From NCBI RefSeq assembly GCF_045679555.1, contig NC_092098.1:22474038-22538037 (forward strand): a DNA stretch of 64,000 bases, written 5' to 3'. The notes below the pieces were generated by a model, which saw only the letters and a program-made list of their open reading frames with translations, did no database searches and was not told the DNA's origin. The position numbers were made by a program, and so were the translations under genes. Positions 20,305 to 31,080 of this stretch are shown one piece after another. Position 1 is the stretch's first letter, and each line of letters opens with the position of its first letter. The stretch comes from Salvelinus alpinus. Taxonomy: Eukaryota; Chordata; Actinopteri; Salmoniformes; Salmonidae.

Positions 20305-21034
20305 AATTTATTATTATTATTTATTTATTTCACCTTTATTTAACCAGGTAGGCCAGTTGAGAACAAGTTCTCATTTACAACTGCTACCTGGCCAAGATAA
20401 AGTAAAGCAGTGCGACAAAAATTACAATATGGGGATGAGGTAGTTGGGTGGGCTATTTACAGGTGGGCTGTGTACAGGTGCAATGATCGGTAAGCTGCTT
20501 TGACAGCTGACGCTTAAAGTTAGTGAGGGAGATATAAGACTCCAGCTTCAGTGATTTTTGCAATTCGTTCCAGCCATTGGCAGCAGAGAACTGGAAGGAA
20601 AGGCGGCCAAAGGAGGAGTTGGCTTGGGGAGGACCAGTGAAATATACCTGCTGGAGCGCGTGCTATGGGTGGGTGCTGCTATGGTGACCAGTGAGCTGAG
20701 ATAAAGTGGGGCTTTACCTAGCAAAGACTTATAGATGAACTGGAGCCAGTGGGTTTGGCGACGAATATGAAGTGAGGGCCAGCCAACCAGAGCATACAGG
20801 TTGCAGTGGTGGGTAGTATATGGGGCTTTGATGACAAAACGGAAGGCACTGTGATAGACTGCATCCAATTTGCTGTGTAGAGTGTTGGAGGCTATTTTGT
20901 AAATTACATTGCCGAAGTGAAGGATCGGTAGGATAGTCAGTTTTACAAGGGTATGTTTGGCAGCATGAGTGAAGGATGCTTTGTTGCGAAATAGGATGCT
21001 GATTCTAGATTTAATTTTGGATTGGAGATGCTTA
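20305..21034 (-). mobile_element. LINE 3' part on minus strand (within right arm)
   Basis: Mirrored copy of the LINE end at 12594-13323, with the open C-terminal frame at 20548-20868. Interrupted at its upstream side by TTAA element T3. Confidence 0.75.
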
Positions 21035-21038
21035 ATAA

Positions 21039-22371
21039 CTTGTTATGGCTGCAGGGGGCGTATTGAAAAACTGGAAAATATGTGCAAATTTTCAAACGGC
21101 CTCTTAATGAATTTTTGCTCTTACAATATGCATATTATTATTACTATTGGATAGAAAACAGTCTCTAGTTTCTAAAACCGTTTTAATTATTTCTCTAAGT
21201 GGAACAGAACTATTTTTACAGCCCATTTCCTATCCGGGAGTGAGATTTCCAAAATCGATGTCGCTCTTCAAGCCCTTGTCTATAAAAGGGCATGTCACTT
21301 AGGACTGTAGAAACACGTCATACGCCTTCCTCTGGGTGTCATGCGGAAGTGAGAGAAGAAATCACTTGATTATCTCTTCCTGGGGTTGAACACAACCTCT
21401 TGGAGTGAGTGTTGCGCAGTTTATTTTTCTTTCTGGGCGCGAAGTAGGACCTGGACTCGGCTCCTGGAAAACACTCTGTAAAGGTGAATATGATCTCTGG
21501 CTTCGATTTTATTTGATACATGTCACAATATCATCCTAAATTATGTTATTTCAATATAGTTTAATTATATTATTGAAATGTATTCTGGACTTTAGACGTG
21601 ATGCGACGCAATAATTTTTTCAAGATGGAGAGGTTAGCGTCGCACTGCCAGTGTGCTTGCTAATTCAAGAGGGAAATTGTTCGTTCTGGATCGAAATAAA
21701 GACATTTCTGAACAAAGGACCCCTTGGAGAACATTCTGATGGAAGATCAACAAAGATAAGGACCCAATTTGGGATGCTTTTTCATATATCTGTCGAACTG
21801 TGCTATGCTACCGTTTGCCTTGAGTCAATGCTGTTGTGATGTTAGCTATTGTAGTAAGCTAATATGACGATATATTGTGTTTTCGCTGTAAAACACTTGA
21901 AAAATCGGAAATATTGGCTCTATTCACAAGATCTTTCTCTTTCATTAGCTATCCACCATATATTTCTCTGAAATGTTTTATGATGTGTAATTAGTAGTTG
22001 ACGTTGGTGTCTGTATTTTCTCTGGCTACTCCCGTGCGATTTCTGACTGTAGCTATGATGGTAGCAGTAATGTAAAACTGATTTATAGCTAAAATATGCA
22101 CATATTTTGAACAAAACATAGATTTATTGTGTAACATGTTATAGGACTGTCATCTGAGGTAGTTTTTTCTAGGTTATTTAGGTTGGTTCTAGGTTAGTTA
22201 GGTTGGCTTGTGCATGCTACTTGCATCCTACTTGTGCTGTGAAAAATGTCTGTCCTCCTTTTTTATTTGGTGGTGAGCTAACATAAATATATGTGGTGTT
22301 TTCTCTGTAAAACATTTAAAAAATCTGACATGTTGGCTGGATTGACAAGATGTTTATCTTTCAAATGCTGT
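21039..22371. mobile_element. TTAA-bounded modular repeat, copy T3 (runs into gap)
   Basis: The left end, CTTGTTATGGCTGCAGGGGG, follows ATAA (a one-base variant of TTAA). Two b modules start near 21879 and 22297 (period about 418) and an a module near 22095. Non-coding. The far end is lost in the gap. Confidence 0.75.
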
Positions 22372-22471
22372 NNNNNNNNNNNNNNNNNNNNNNNNNNNNN
22401 NNNNNNNNNNNNNNNNNNNNNNNNNNNNNNNNNNNNNNNNNNNNNNNNNNNNNNNNNNNNNNNNNNNNNNN
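22372..22471. other. Assembly gap of 100 N
   Basis: Second placeholder gap. Together with 15007-15106 it delimits a 7265-bp contig whose orientation in the scaffold is not supported by sequence inside this window. Confidence 0.97.
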
Positions 22472-22737
22472 GAAGTGCCATATGAAAAGAGCTAAACAAT
22501 AAAAAATATTCATAAGGAGTTATCCTTAGGCATTAGATAAACATGTATGAAGAGAGCTGTACAAGGCAAGCCATAAAACAATTATGCAAATATAATCATG
22601 TAAATATGCATATGAAGAGAACTGTGCAAGACAAAAAAGCAAGTGTTATGCTTAGATAATAAGGTAGAGCTGACAGAGAGAGCTGTAGAAGGCACAAAAT
22701 ATGAGAACTATTTAAAAACACAAAATATTAGGCCCTG

Positions 22738-23148
22738 TGTCACGAATACCACGGAAGGTGGCTCCCCTTCCTGTTCGGGTGGCGCTCGGCGGTCGTCGTC
22801 GCCGGTCTACTAGCTGCCACCGATCCCTTTTTCCTTTTCGTTTGTTTTTGTCTAATTGTTTTCACCTGTTCCTTGTTGGGGTTTTGGGATGGGTGTTATT
22901 TAAGTTCATTTAGCCCGCTGGTGTTTGTGCGGGCTTGTGGTTATTTTTGACGTTTGTGGTGTTTACTGACTTTTGGGTTTTCGCTGTCCGGTATTTTGGT
23001 ATCAGTTGTTTTGGGTTTGTTGCGCCTGTGTTTTGGGGTTCACCCATGTTTGTACCTGTTACTGTGCTTGAGGCATTAAAGCGTTTTTTCCCGTCTACCT
23101 TCTGCTCTCTGCGTCTGACTCCACACCCATCACTCTCCCGGCGTTACA
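22738..23148 (+). mobile_element. Solo LTR, TGTCACGAA family, TSD CCCTG
   Basis: 411 bp, TGTCACGAATACC...CGGCGTTACA, flanked by CCCTG at 22733-22737 and 23149-23153. Related in ends and GC-rich start to the LTR at 49969-50309. The 266 bp before it (22472-22737) are A-rich with nothing recognised. Confidence 0.88.
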
Positions 23149-23156
23149 CCCTGAGC

Positions 23157-24196
23157 CTAAATACCACATAGTTTAACATATTTGGAGCACAGAGTTAGTC
23201 TGCCTGACTGGAACTCATATACTGTCCTTGGCAGCATATGTATGAAATAGAATGTCTTCAGTTCAGGGATAACATCAGCACTGACATTCACATCAACAAT
23301 AACAACCTGCCCAGATGGAGCCCAGACAGTAGTTTGCATCTCTCCAGTCCTGTGCAGAACATGCCCATCCGCCCCTGGATGTAGTACCCACAGGCTCCAT
23401 TAGGTTGCAGCTGAGGAACCCCATCCACCAGCTTCACATCAGTGAGTTTGCCAGAAAACAGTTCAGTCAGAGACTTACTCAGAACAGGACATTTGATTTC
23501 TAGAAGTTCTTGAGAGTTTAACACTCCATCTGGGCTTGCAGAAAGCCATGGCTCCTTGACACACTACTGTGCCTCTACTCTCCAGACTAAACCCACAGCT
23601 CTCCCATCCATGTGTAGGCCACCTGCTCGTTTTCTTTGCCATATGTGGTTGCTGAGTTCCCATGGAACCTGGGGAAGAGATGCTCCTGCACAAAGTTGTA
23701 GGGATTTGTTGAGGTGCGCACAGGAACCTTCTTTGCTGAGCTAGCAGTGATTCAAAGTTTACGTGCATACTCACGGGAGGAACTCTGTCCTTTAGTGACC
23801 TCCTCCAAGCTGGCACGTTTACACTCCTTCAGCTTAGCAAAAACGTAATAAAAAGACAAGCATTTCTGACACTGCATGTTGATGCCATGTACACCATTAG
23901 GCTGCTGTAGCTGTGTGGCTGCTGCTGGAACTTGATGACTGGTTTAGCTTTGATGCACTCGTGCAGAAGGCTCCCCACTGGATATTGGCCCCTTCCAAAC
24001 TATTCTTAAGTGCGTTATTGGAGTGGTACACAGGAGTTGGAGGTAGAGATGGAGAAGCGGCTGGGGTGCTGTCAGAGAACTCGTCATTTGGTTTGTGAAC
24101 TTTAAAACAGATCCCGCTCAACCTTTTGTGAGTGAAATTCCGCTGCGTCCCCGAGTTCCACTGGCATTGCTCATCTGTACAGGACACCCCTGTCAA
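23157..24196 (-). pseudogene. Decayed gene with YqaJ-like (PD-D/ExK) nuclease domain
   Basis: Minus-strand pieces in different frames resemble proteins of fish genomes with a YqaJ viral-recombinase-type domain. The 24196-23897 piece has a Cys-rich SWIM-like CTDEQCQWNSGTQRN region and a Ser/Pro linker. The 23524-23288 piece has LLEIKCP, the E-x-K nuclease motif, and GYYIQGRMGMFCTGLERCK, the Gln/Tyr-rich helix typical of YqaJ. The 23339-23157 piece continues with WAPSGQVVIVDV. Several frameshifts and stops separate them. Whether this was a transposon passenger or a host gene cannot be told. Confidence 0.55.
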
Positions 24197-24317
24197 TCAT
24201 CCATACCCAGCATTGCACCTATTGTTAGAATAGTAAATTACAGTATGGAACACTCGTTTACATGGTGTTCACAGTTGACTAGTTTACACAGTTCCCTTTT
24301 AACTAGTAAGTTTAGGT

Positions 24318-24575
24318 TATGTTGGCCTCCTGGGTGGCGCAGTGGTTTAAGGCACTGCATCGCAGTGTGCCACCAGAGATTCTGGGTTCGAGTCCAGGCT
24401 CTGTCGCAGCCGGCCGTGACCGGGAGGCACATGGGGTGGTGCACAATTGGCCCACCGTCGTCCGGGTTAGGGAGGGTTTGGCCGGCAGGGATATCCTTGT
24501 CTCATCGTACACTAGTGACTTCTGTGGTGGGCTGGGTGCATTGTTTCCTCTGACACATTGGTTCTGCTGGCTTCT
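24318..24575 (+). mobile_element. tRNA-derived SINE
   Basis: CTCCTGGGTGGCGCAGTGG provides a pol III A box (TGGCGCAGTGG) and GGTTCGAGTCC a B box, about 45 bp apart as in a tRNA. The salmonid-type body (GGGAGGCACATGGGG, CACAATTGGCC) follows. The 3' part is truncated where antisense gypsy sequence begins. Confidence 0.85.
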
Positions 24576-25726
24576 GGGTTGGTAATTGATACAGGGACGG
24601 AATCCCCCATCCCTCTTTCCAACAAAGAAAAAACCCGCTCCTGCAGGTGAAGTGGACGGCCGAATAAAACCAGCCGCCAGCGCCTCCTTAATTTAACTGT
24701 TCATGGCTGCAGTCTCTGGACCTGAGAGAGAATACAGCCCTCCTCTCAGAGGAGTGGTGCCATGCAGGAGTTCGATGGCACAATTGTAGGACCTGTGAGG
24801 AGGCAGTTCGCTGGCCCTTCATTTACTGAAGACCTGACCCAGATCCCAGTGATCCCAAGGTATGCGGGAAAGATCAGGCTTGTCATCCCTAGCCGGGGGA
24901 ACAGGAGAATCATAAGCCTCCAGACGAGCAGAGCTGGAAAGATGTAGAGAGAGTTGCTGGCAGGTGGACTGGCATGAAGGATTCTATCCCAGAACTCTTC
25001 CCAAGGGCCAGTAAATTTGAGGATTATGGATAGAAAGCCACGGATGTCCAAGAACCAGGGGAAGCTCAGGAGAGTACAACAAATGTAACTGGATAAACTC
25101 CACATGATATTCCAGAACTCGTAGCTGAATAGGCATGGTGAGTTGCTTCACCTTCCCAGACCCTAGGGGTTGACCTTCCAGCTTAGTGAGAGGCAGCCCC
25201 TGTTGGCGAGCTAATGTGTGATCCAGAAAAAAGGTAGCCCCAGAGTCTATGTAAGCAGGAATGTCCAACTGCCCATTGTCTCACCACAGGTTGGAAGGAA
25301 GCAAGGTGCGTACCGTGTTGGCAGCTGAAGACTGTATTTGACTCGCCAGTATTCTCCCGTCTACTGACGAGTCATCCCGTTTCCCGTCAACTCGGGACAG
25401 GAGGCATGGACATGTCCAGACTGACCACAGTAAAGACAACGTTGCTTGTTAATCCTGCACCATCTCTCCAGAGCGGAAAGCTGGTGCATCCCAATTGCAT
25501 TGGCTCTTCTGAAGTATATGAAGGAGAACCAGAGCCGAATTGAGGACTCTGACGGGGTACAGGACAAGCAGATGCAGCATAAGGCAGTGGAAAAATCGGC
25601 TCCCTCAGCGGAACCCAAACCACTGGAAACAACTCTGAACCCCTCCGTCCTCTCACGACGACGTTCCCGAAGCCGGTTGTAAATCCAGATGGCCAGAATG
25701 ATAAGCTCATCCAGAGTGTCAGGGTT
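24576..25726 (-). pseudogene. gypsy element gag end, protease and start of RT (antisense, decayed)
   Basis: On the minus strand: a Gag zinc knuckle (CLYCGQSGHVHASC, 25463-25400 region) preceded by LDELIILAIWIYNRLRER-type sequence. Then a retropepsin-like protease (25268-24984) with IPAYIDSGA (active-site Asp) and LVLGHPWL. Then the N-terminal RT linker ([15 protein letters not shown]) near 24650-24580, cut by the SINE. The frames are split by stops. The upstream half of the same gag lies at 27878-28607, beyond the inserted L2. Confidence 0.75.
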
Positions 25727-25807
25727 GGCAAAGCTTCACCTAGGATATGAAGAGGGTTTTTGATCACCCTATCAGTGGCAGGAACGCTGCTCAAAGACTC
25801 ATTGTGC
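25727..25807. repeat. 81-bp inverted gag segment at the L2 5' junction
   Basis: Reverse complement of 28016-28096 with about two mismatches (CCTAGGATATG against CCCAGGAGATG). It lies inverted relative to the surrounding antisense gag, immediately before the L2 sequence. Confidence 0.85.
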
Positions 25808-26138
25808 AGGGCTCCGGGCAGCCGAGCGGAAATGGAGGAAAACTCGCCTCCCTGCGGACCTGGCATCCTTTCACTCCCTCCTCTCTACATTCTCCTCTTC
25901 TGTCTCTGCTGCTAAAGCCACTTTCTACCACTCTAAATTCCAAGCATCTGCCTCTAACCCTAGGAAGCTCTTTGCCACCTTCTCCTCCCTCCTGAATCCT
26001 CCTCCCCCTCCCCCCGCCTCCTCCCTCTCTGCGGATGACTTCGTCAACCATTTTGGAAAGAAGGTCGACGACATCCGATCCTCGTTTGCTAAGTCAAACG
26101 ACACCGCTGGTTCTGCTCACACTGCCCTACCCTGTGCT

Positions 26139-27713
26139 TTGACCTCTTTCTCCCCTCTCTCTCCAGATGAAATCTCGCGTCTTGTGACGGCCGGCCGCCC
26201 AACAACCTGCCCGCTTGACCCTATCCCCTCCTCTCTTCTCCAGACCATTTCCGGAGACCTTCTCCCTTACCTCACCTCGCTCATCAACTCATGCTTGACC
26301 GCTGGCTACGTCCCTTCCGTCTTCAAGAGAGCGAGAGTTGCACCCCTTCTGAAAAAACCTACACTCGATCCCTCCGATGTCAACAACTACAGACCAGTAT
26401 CCCTTCTTTCTTTTCTCTACAAAACTCTTGAACGTGCCATCCTTGGCCAGCTCTCCTGCTATCTCTCTCAGAATGACCTTCTTGATCCAAATCAGTCAGG
26501 TTTCAAGACTAGTCATTCAACTGAGACTGCTCTTCTCTGTGTCACGGAGGCGCTCCGCACTGCTAAAGCTAACTCTCTCTCCTCTGCTCTCATCCTTCTA
26601 GACCTATCGGCTGCCTTTGATACTGTGAACCATCAGATCCTCCTCTCCACCCTCTCCGAGTTGGGCATCTCCGGCGCGGCCCACGCTTGGATTGCGTCCT
26701 ACCTGACAGGTCGCTCCTACCAGGTGGCGTGGCGAGAATCTGTCTCCGCACCACGTGCTCTCACCACTGGTGTCCCCCAGGGCTCTGTTCTAGGCCCTCT
26801 CCTATTCTCGCTATAAACCAAGTCACTTGGCTCTGTCATATCCTCACATGGTCTCTCCTATCATTGCTATGCAGACGACACACAATTAATCTTCTCCTTT
26901 CCCCCTTCTGATAACCAGGTGGCGAATCGCATCTCTGCATGTCTGGCAGACATATCAGTGTGGATGACGGATCACCACCTCAAGCTGAACCTCGGCAAGA
27001 CGGAGCTGCTCTTCCTCCCGGGGAAGGACTGCCCGTTCCATGATCTCGCCATCACGGTTGACAACTCCATTGTGTCCTCCTCCCAGAGTGCTAAGAACCT
27101 TGGCGTGATCCTGGACAACACCCTGTCGTTCTCAACTAACATCAAGGCGGTGACCCGTTCCTGTAGGTTCATGCTCTACAACATTCGCAGAGTACGACCC
27201 TGCCTCACACAGGAAGCGGCGCAGGTCCTAATCCAGGCACTTGTCATCTCCCGTCTGGATTACTGCAACTCGCTGTTGGCTGGGCTCCTTGCCTGTGCCA
27301 TTAAACCCCTACAACTCATCCAGAACGCCGCAGCCCGTCTGGTGTTCAACCTTCCCAAGTTCTCTCACGTCACCCCGCTCCTCCGCTCTCTCCACTGGCT
27401 TCCAGTTGAAGCTCGCATCCGCTACAAGACCATGGTGCTTGCCTACGGAGCTGTGAGGGGAACGGCACCTCCGTACCTTCAGGCTCTGATCAGGCCTTAC
27501 ACCCAAACAAGGGCACTGCGTTCATCCACCTCTGGCCTGCTCGCCTCCCTACCTCTGAGGAAGTACAGTTCCCGCTCAGCCCAGTCAAAACTGTTCGCTG
27601 CTCTGGCACCCCAATGGTGGAACAAACTCCCTCACGACGCCAGGTCAGCGGAGTCAATCACCACCTTCCGGAGACACCTGAAACCCCACCTCTTTAAGGA
27701 ATACCTAGGATAA
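26139..27713 (+). pseudogene. L2 reverse transcriptase, broken near 26816
   Basis: Two frames. The first (26139-26816) has the RT palm: CPLDPIPSSLL, NNYRPVSLLSFLYKTLERAI, DPNQSGFKTSHSTETALL, LLDLSAAFDTVNHQILL and TGVPQGSVLGPLLFSL, then a stop. The second (26919-27713) has the thumb and C-terminus: MTDHHLKLNLGKTELLFLPG, KNLGVILDNTLSF, SRLDYCNSLLAG and AARLVFNLPKFSHVTPLL. The catalytic Tyr-Ala-Asp-Asp stretch falls in the broken interval near 26870 (CTATGCAGACGAC is visible in the DNA). The endonuclease domain is missing by 5' truncation. Confidence 0.85.
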
Positions 27714-27731
27714 GATAAAGTAATCCTTCTA

Positions 27732-27749
27732 ACCCCCCCCCCCCCCCCT
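27732..27749. repeat. Poly-C tract
   Basis: About 18 consecutive C in the L2 3' UTR; its length is unreliable in any assembly. Confidence 0.85.
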
Positions 27750-27877
27750 AAAAGAGTTAGATGCACTATTGTAAAGTGGTTGTTCCACTGGATATCATAA
27801 GGTGAATGCACCGATTTGTAAGTCGCTCTGGATAAGAGCGTCTGCTAAATTACTTAAATGTAAATGTAATGTAAATG

Positions 27878-28607
27878 TTGTCCCAGGAAGCCGGTTCATC
27901 CTTGAGAACCTCGCTGAGTCCGTTCAGAAAGGCTGAGTGAAGTGCCTCTGTATCCAACCAGCAAGCGTTCGAAAGTCAATGGTGTAATCTGCTACCCTCC
28001 GGCTGCCGTGTCGAAGCACAATGAGTCTTTGAGCAGCGTTCCTGCCACTGATAGGGTGATCAAAAACCCTCTTCATCTCCTGGGTGAAGCTTTGCCAATT
28101 TAAACAAATGTCTGTTTGCTTCTCTCATATGGCCGTACCCCAGGCCAGAGCCTGTCCTGAGAGCAAGGAGATGACATATGCCACTCTGGAACGCTCGGTG
28201 GGAAACGTTGTTGTCAGCAGCTCGAAGGCCAGTGAGCATTGGAGCAGTAACCCACGACACCTCCCAGGATGCCCCTCATAGCGCTCCTGTGCCGGGAGAT
28301 GAGGCTCCCAAAGGGAGGAAGACGCTGAGCTGGTAGGGAGAGGAGGATTAGGAACAGCCACAGGTGCAGCAGCCGTTGCTACCGACTGTCCTGTCTGCAG
28401 AGCGGACACAAGAGTTCTAAAATCATCCGACAATGTCTGCAGCCGCGCCTCATTGCGACCAATGTTTTTTATTTTTTTATTTCACCTTTATTTAACTAGG
28501 CATGTACATGCACATCCAATCACAGTTCCATGGTGGGTGTGAGCCGACCATAAATGATAGAATTCAGAGTGTTCCTCGGACGACTGAAAAATCTCTGCTG
28601 GGTCCAT
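27878..28607 (-). pseudogene. gypsy gag N-terminal half (antisense, decayed)
   Basis: The minus-strand gag probably starts at the ATG at 28607 (MDPAEIFQS). A tail-like insert (TTATTTCACCTTTATTTAACTAGG) lies near 28470-28500. The frame 28433-28125 (DDFRTLVSALQTGQSV) continues with KRVFDHPISGRNAAQRLI and ALHSAFLNGLSEVLKDEP. The L2 interrupts it at 27877. Sequence upstream (28608-28980) may be the 5' UTR or LTR of this element, but its ends were not resolved. Confidence 0.65.
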
Positions 28608-29260
28608 TGTAGGCTTAGGACTACTGTACCAATAATGCTAGTACGAACTCGAATCCAGGCGCAGAGAAACACAGCAAGCAGGGGTAAGGATAAATCCAGA
28701 ACTTTTACTTAGTCTTAACAGAAACAAGGCAACCGCACAAGAGCACACTAATAAAACATGAGACCTAAGCAAAGATACAGACCAACTGAGGAACCTAAAT
28801 AACAAGGCAACCAGGTGAACAGAGAAGGTAATTAAACACAGGAAAATCCAATAAGTAATAATCAGGGTAACCTGAAAACTAGAAAACAGGGTAAGGGTGC
28901 CCTCTAGCAGTAACCTAAGGAAACAACAATCAAATAACACAGAAAGATCATAGGAAATCCCAGGACGTAGTGTCTATAATACTGTAATAAACTCACATAG
29001 TTGCTGTCACAAACTCCACACAGTTGTCACTGACTAGTTGGATATTTATTTCCCACTGAGCAAACAATTTCTGTACTTACAGCATTCATATAAATTCCTT
29101 TTATCAGGTTTTTTAATAATAAAAACATATAAACATGCAGATAAATGAAAGTCAGATGGGTCTCGGGACTGATAAGGTTATGGATTACAAATCATGATTA
29201 CAGTTCTTCTATCAAGTTATAAAATCCTGAACTTCCCTTCAATCACTTAAAGGTCACTCA

Positions 29261-30128
29261 ACAGACCTCCTACCCTGACCTAATCCTCTTCCTTATTATC
29301 TACATCTTCACCTTGTGGCCAACATCAGCCTCATAGTACTGATCTCCATGGAGAGGAGCCTGCATCATCTCATGTACATCCTTTTCTGAAACTTGTCTCT
29401 TAATAACATAGTCGGGGCTACAGCGATGATACCTCGTCTGTTAGGGGACATTTTGACCGCAGCTCCTGAGCGATATATCACCTACATAGATTGTGTCATT
29501 CAGGCTTTCTGTGCTCATGTTTATGCTACGACATCACACACCGTTCTCATGATCATTGCCTTTGACAGGTATGTGGCCATCTGCAACCCCCTGCCGTACG
29601 CTACCATCATGAACAGCAAAATGGTAATCAGGTTGTCAGTGTCTGCCTGGGGGGTGGCCATAGTCTTAGTGGGGATTCTGCTGGGCATCATATCCGCCTA
29701 TCACGCTGTAGGTCTAACACATTTAACCCGTACTGCGACAGTGCCTCCTTTTTCAAGCTCTCCTGCGAGACCGGGTTTATAAATAACATATATGTCTTAA
29801 CATTTACTGTTATGCTGTTTGTCTCGTCCATAGGCAGCATCAGTCTCGCCTATCTGAAGATTGCCATTGTTTGTCTGAGTAGTAGAACAGCTCTTTAAAC
29901 AGCAAGGTCCTGACAACCTGTAGCACACGCTTACTGGTCTACCATATTGTGCTGGGATGTGGGTTTACCATTATCATCCTCCATCGCTTCCTAGCCTATG
30001 CAGACCTGCGCAAACTGAATAGTGTGCTGGGTAGTGTGGTCCCTACCTGTGTCAACCACATAATATATGGTTTACAGACTAAAGAGATTAAACAGAGGAT
30101 ATTTAGGGTGTTCAAAGAGCCAAGGTAG
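29261..30128 (+). pseudogene. Odorant receptor pseudogene
   Basis: A seven-helix odorant receptor-like sequence with at least three lesions. Recognisable parts: an early frame break near 29325 in TM1, a stop in TM2 near 29388 (ILF-stop-NLSLNNIVGA), the TM3 signature [21 protein letters not shown] (29549-29611), a frameshift near 29720 in extracellular loop 2, then TM5 to TM7 (FTVMLFVSSIGSISLAYLKI, VLTTCSTRLLVYHIVLGCG, VVPTCVNHIIYGLQTKEIKQ) ending with TAG at 30126-30128. A receptor of this fold would detect odorants in olfactory neurons; this copy cannot. The TM7 motif differs from the typical NPxIYSLRN, so it belongs to a different subfamily from the gene at 31081-33054. Confidence 0.85.
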
Positions 30129-31080
30129 ACGCAGGATTTTGTGTTAAATTTGATGGGAAAATAAATAATATATAATATAATGAGAACTGCAGTGTATGTG
30201 TGTGGCGTTCATAAAACAAGGGTGGAGTTTCTTCTCAACCACCACCTGAGGGACCTGTAAGGGTTCTGTTGAATTGGACCCTAACATTAGCTGAGAGACA
30301 TTATTTCATTGATGGTATGCATATTCAAAGCCTGTTGTAACAATTAAAACATACAGCTGCCCCGGTTTGGGTTAGTACTGATGGAAAAAAATCTTAATTC
30401 CTGGCATAATGCAAATCTACTGTAAAATACATAACTAGGAAGAACACTACTGTATGTTTTCAAACTGACATTTATTTTAGGTGGTGCAACGTTTTGGGGG
30501 GTGTTCCATTAATCATTTATAGATTTAATTTCCACGTGCAAACCATCATAGAATATTTTATTGTGCAAAGTTTTATTTTAATTTGTGACGCTTACAGAGA
30601 AGGCAGAGGCACAATACCAAAATCTGTTGGTACACTTTATTTGACAGTGTGCTATTTCCCTGATATTTAGAAATTATATTACGAGATTGTAATTACACAA
30701 TAATCACCTAACAATTACTGTTGTTTCTTTGGTATTGATTAAAAACAAGTATAATCGCATACCATTTAGTACTGTATCTGGTAGTTGTACAATGCGATTG
30801 AACAGGACTGTATAGTTGTTATTTCATTTTTGTGGTTCTTATCAATAAACTTAAAACTATTAAACAGTTGTATACAGTTGTGTAACCTACACCATGAACC
30901 AAATGGTTAACACGAATATTGTTCGGTTTCGTTTATAAGTGCATGATAATGAAACATTTAGCTGTTCTGCCTTCCAAACAACAAACAATAATTGGAATTA
31001 TTTTGGAATCTCTGAAAATTGTCACACTTTTTAGCCCATACTAAACTATTTTAAAGGAGATTGTATTGAATGTTTTGCTG
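30129..31080. other. Intergenic AT-rich sequence
   Basis: No open frame with known motifs and no repeat recognised between the two odorant receptor loci. Confidence 0.5.

Larger units (their letters stand above)
18622..21038. repeat. Right arm of the 2.4-kb inverted repeat
   Basis: Reverse complement of 12590-15006. It starts immediately next to the 5' end of the Rex1 element and ends exactly where TTAA element T3 begins. Left-arm sequence at the outer end reads GCTTATTAATGTGAG when reversed (empty TTAA site), while this arm reads GCTTAATAA followed by the element. Confidence 0.9.
25808..27877 (+). mobile_element. L2-type LINE inserted in the gypsy gag
   Basis: 5'-truncated, about 2.07 kb, + strand. 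It ends in TAAGTCGCTCTGGATAAGAG...CTGCTAAAT followed by ATGTAAATGT repeats, the L2-type 3' end. A poly-C tract lies in the 3' UTR. Confidence 0.85.

Noticed and set aside
12590-21038. Biological palindrome formed by an inverted duplication
   Set aside because: Kept only as a possibility: one side coincides with a 100-N gap and an element boundary, so misorientation of a contig is the simpler reading.
24342-24375. Functional tRNA gene
   Set aside because: A and B boxes are present, but the stems do not form a cloverleaf and the sequence continues into a SINE body.
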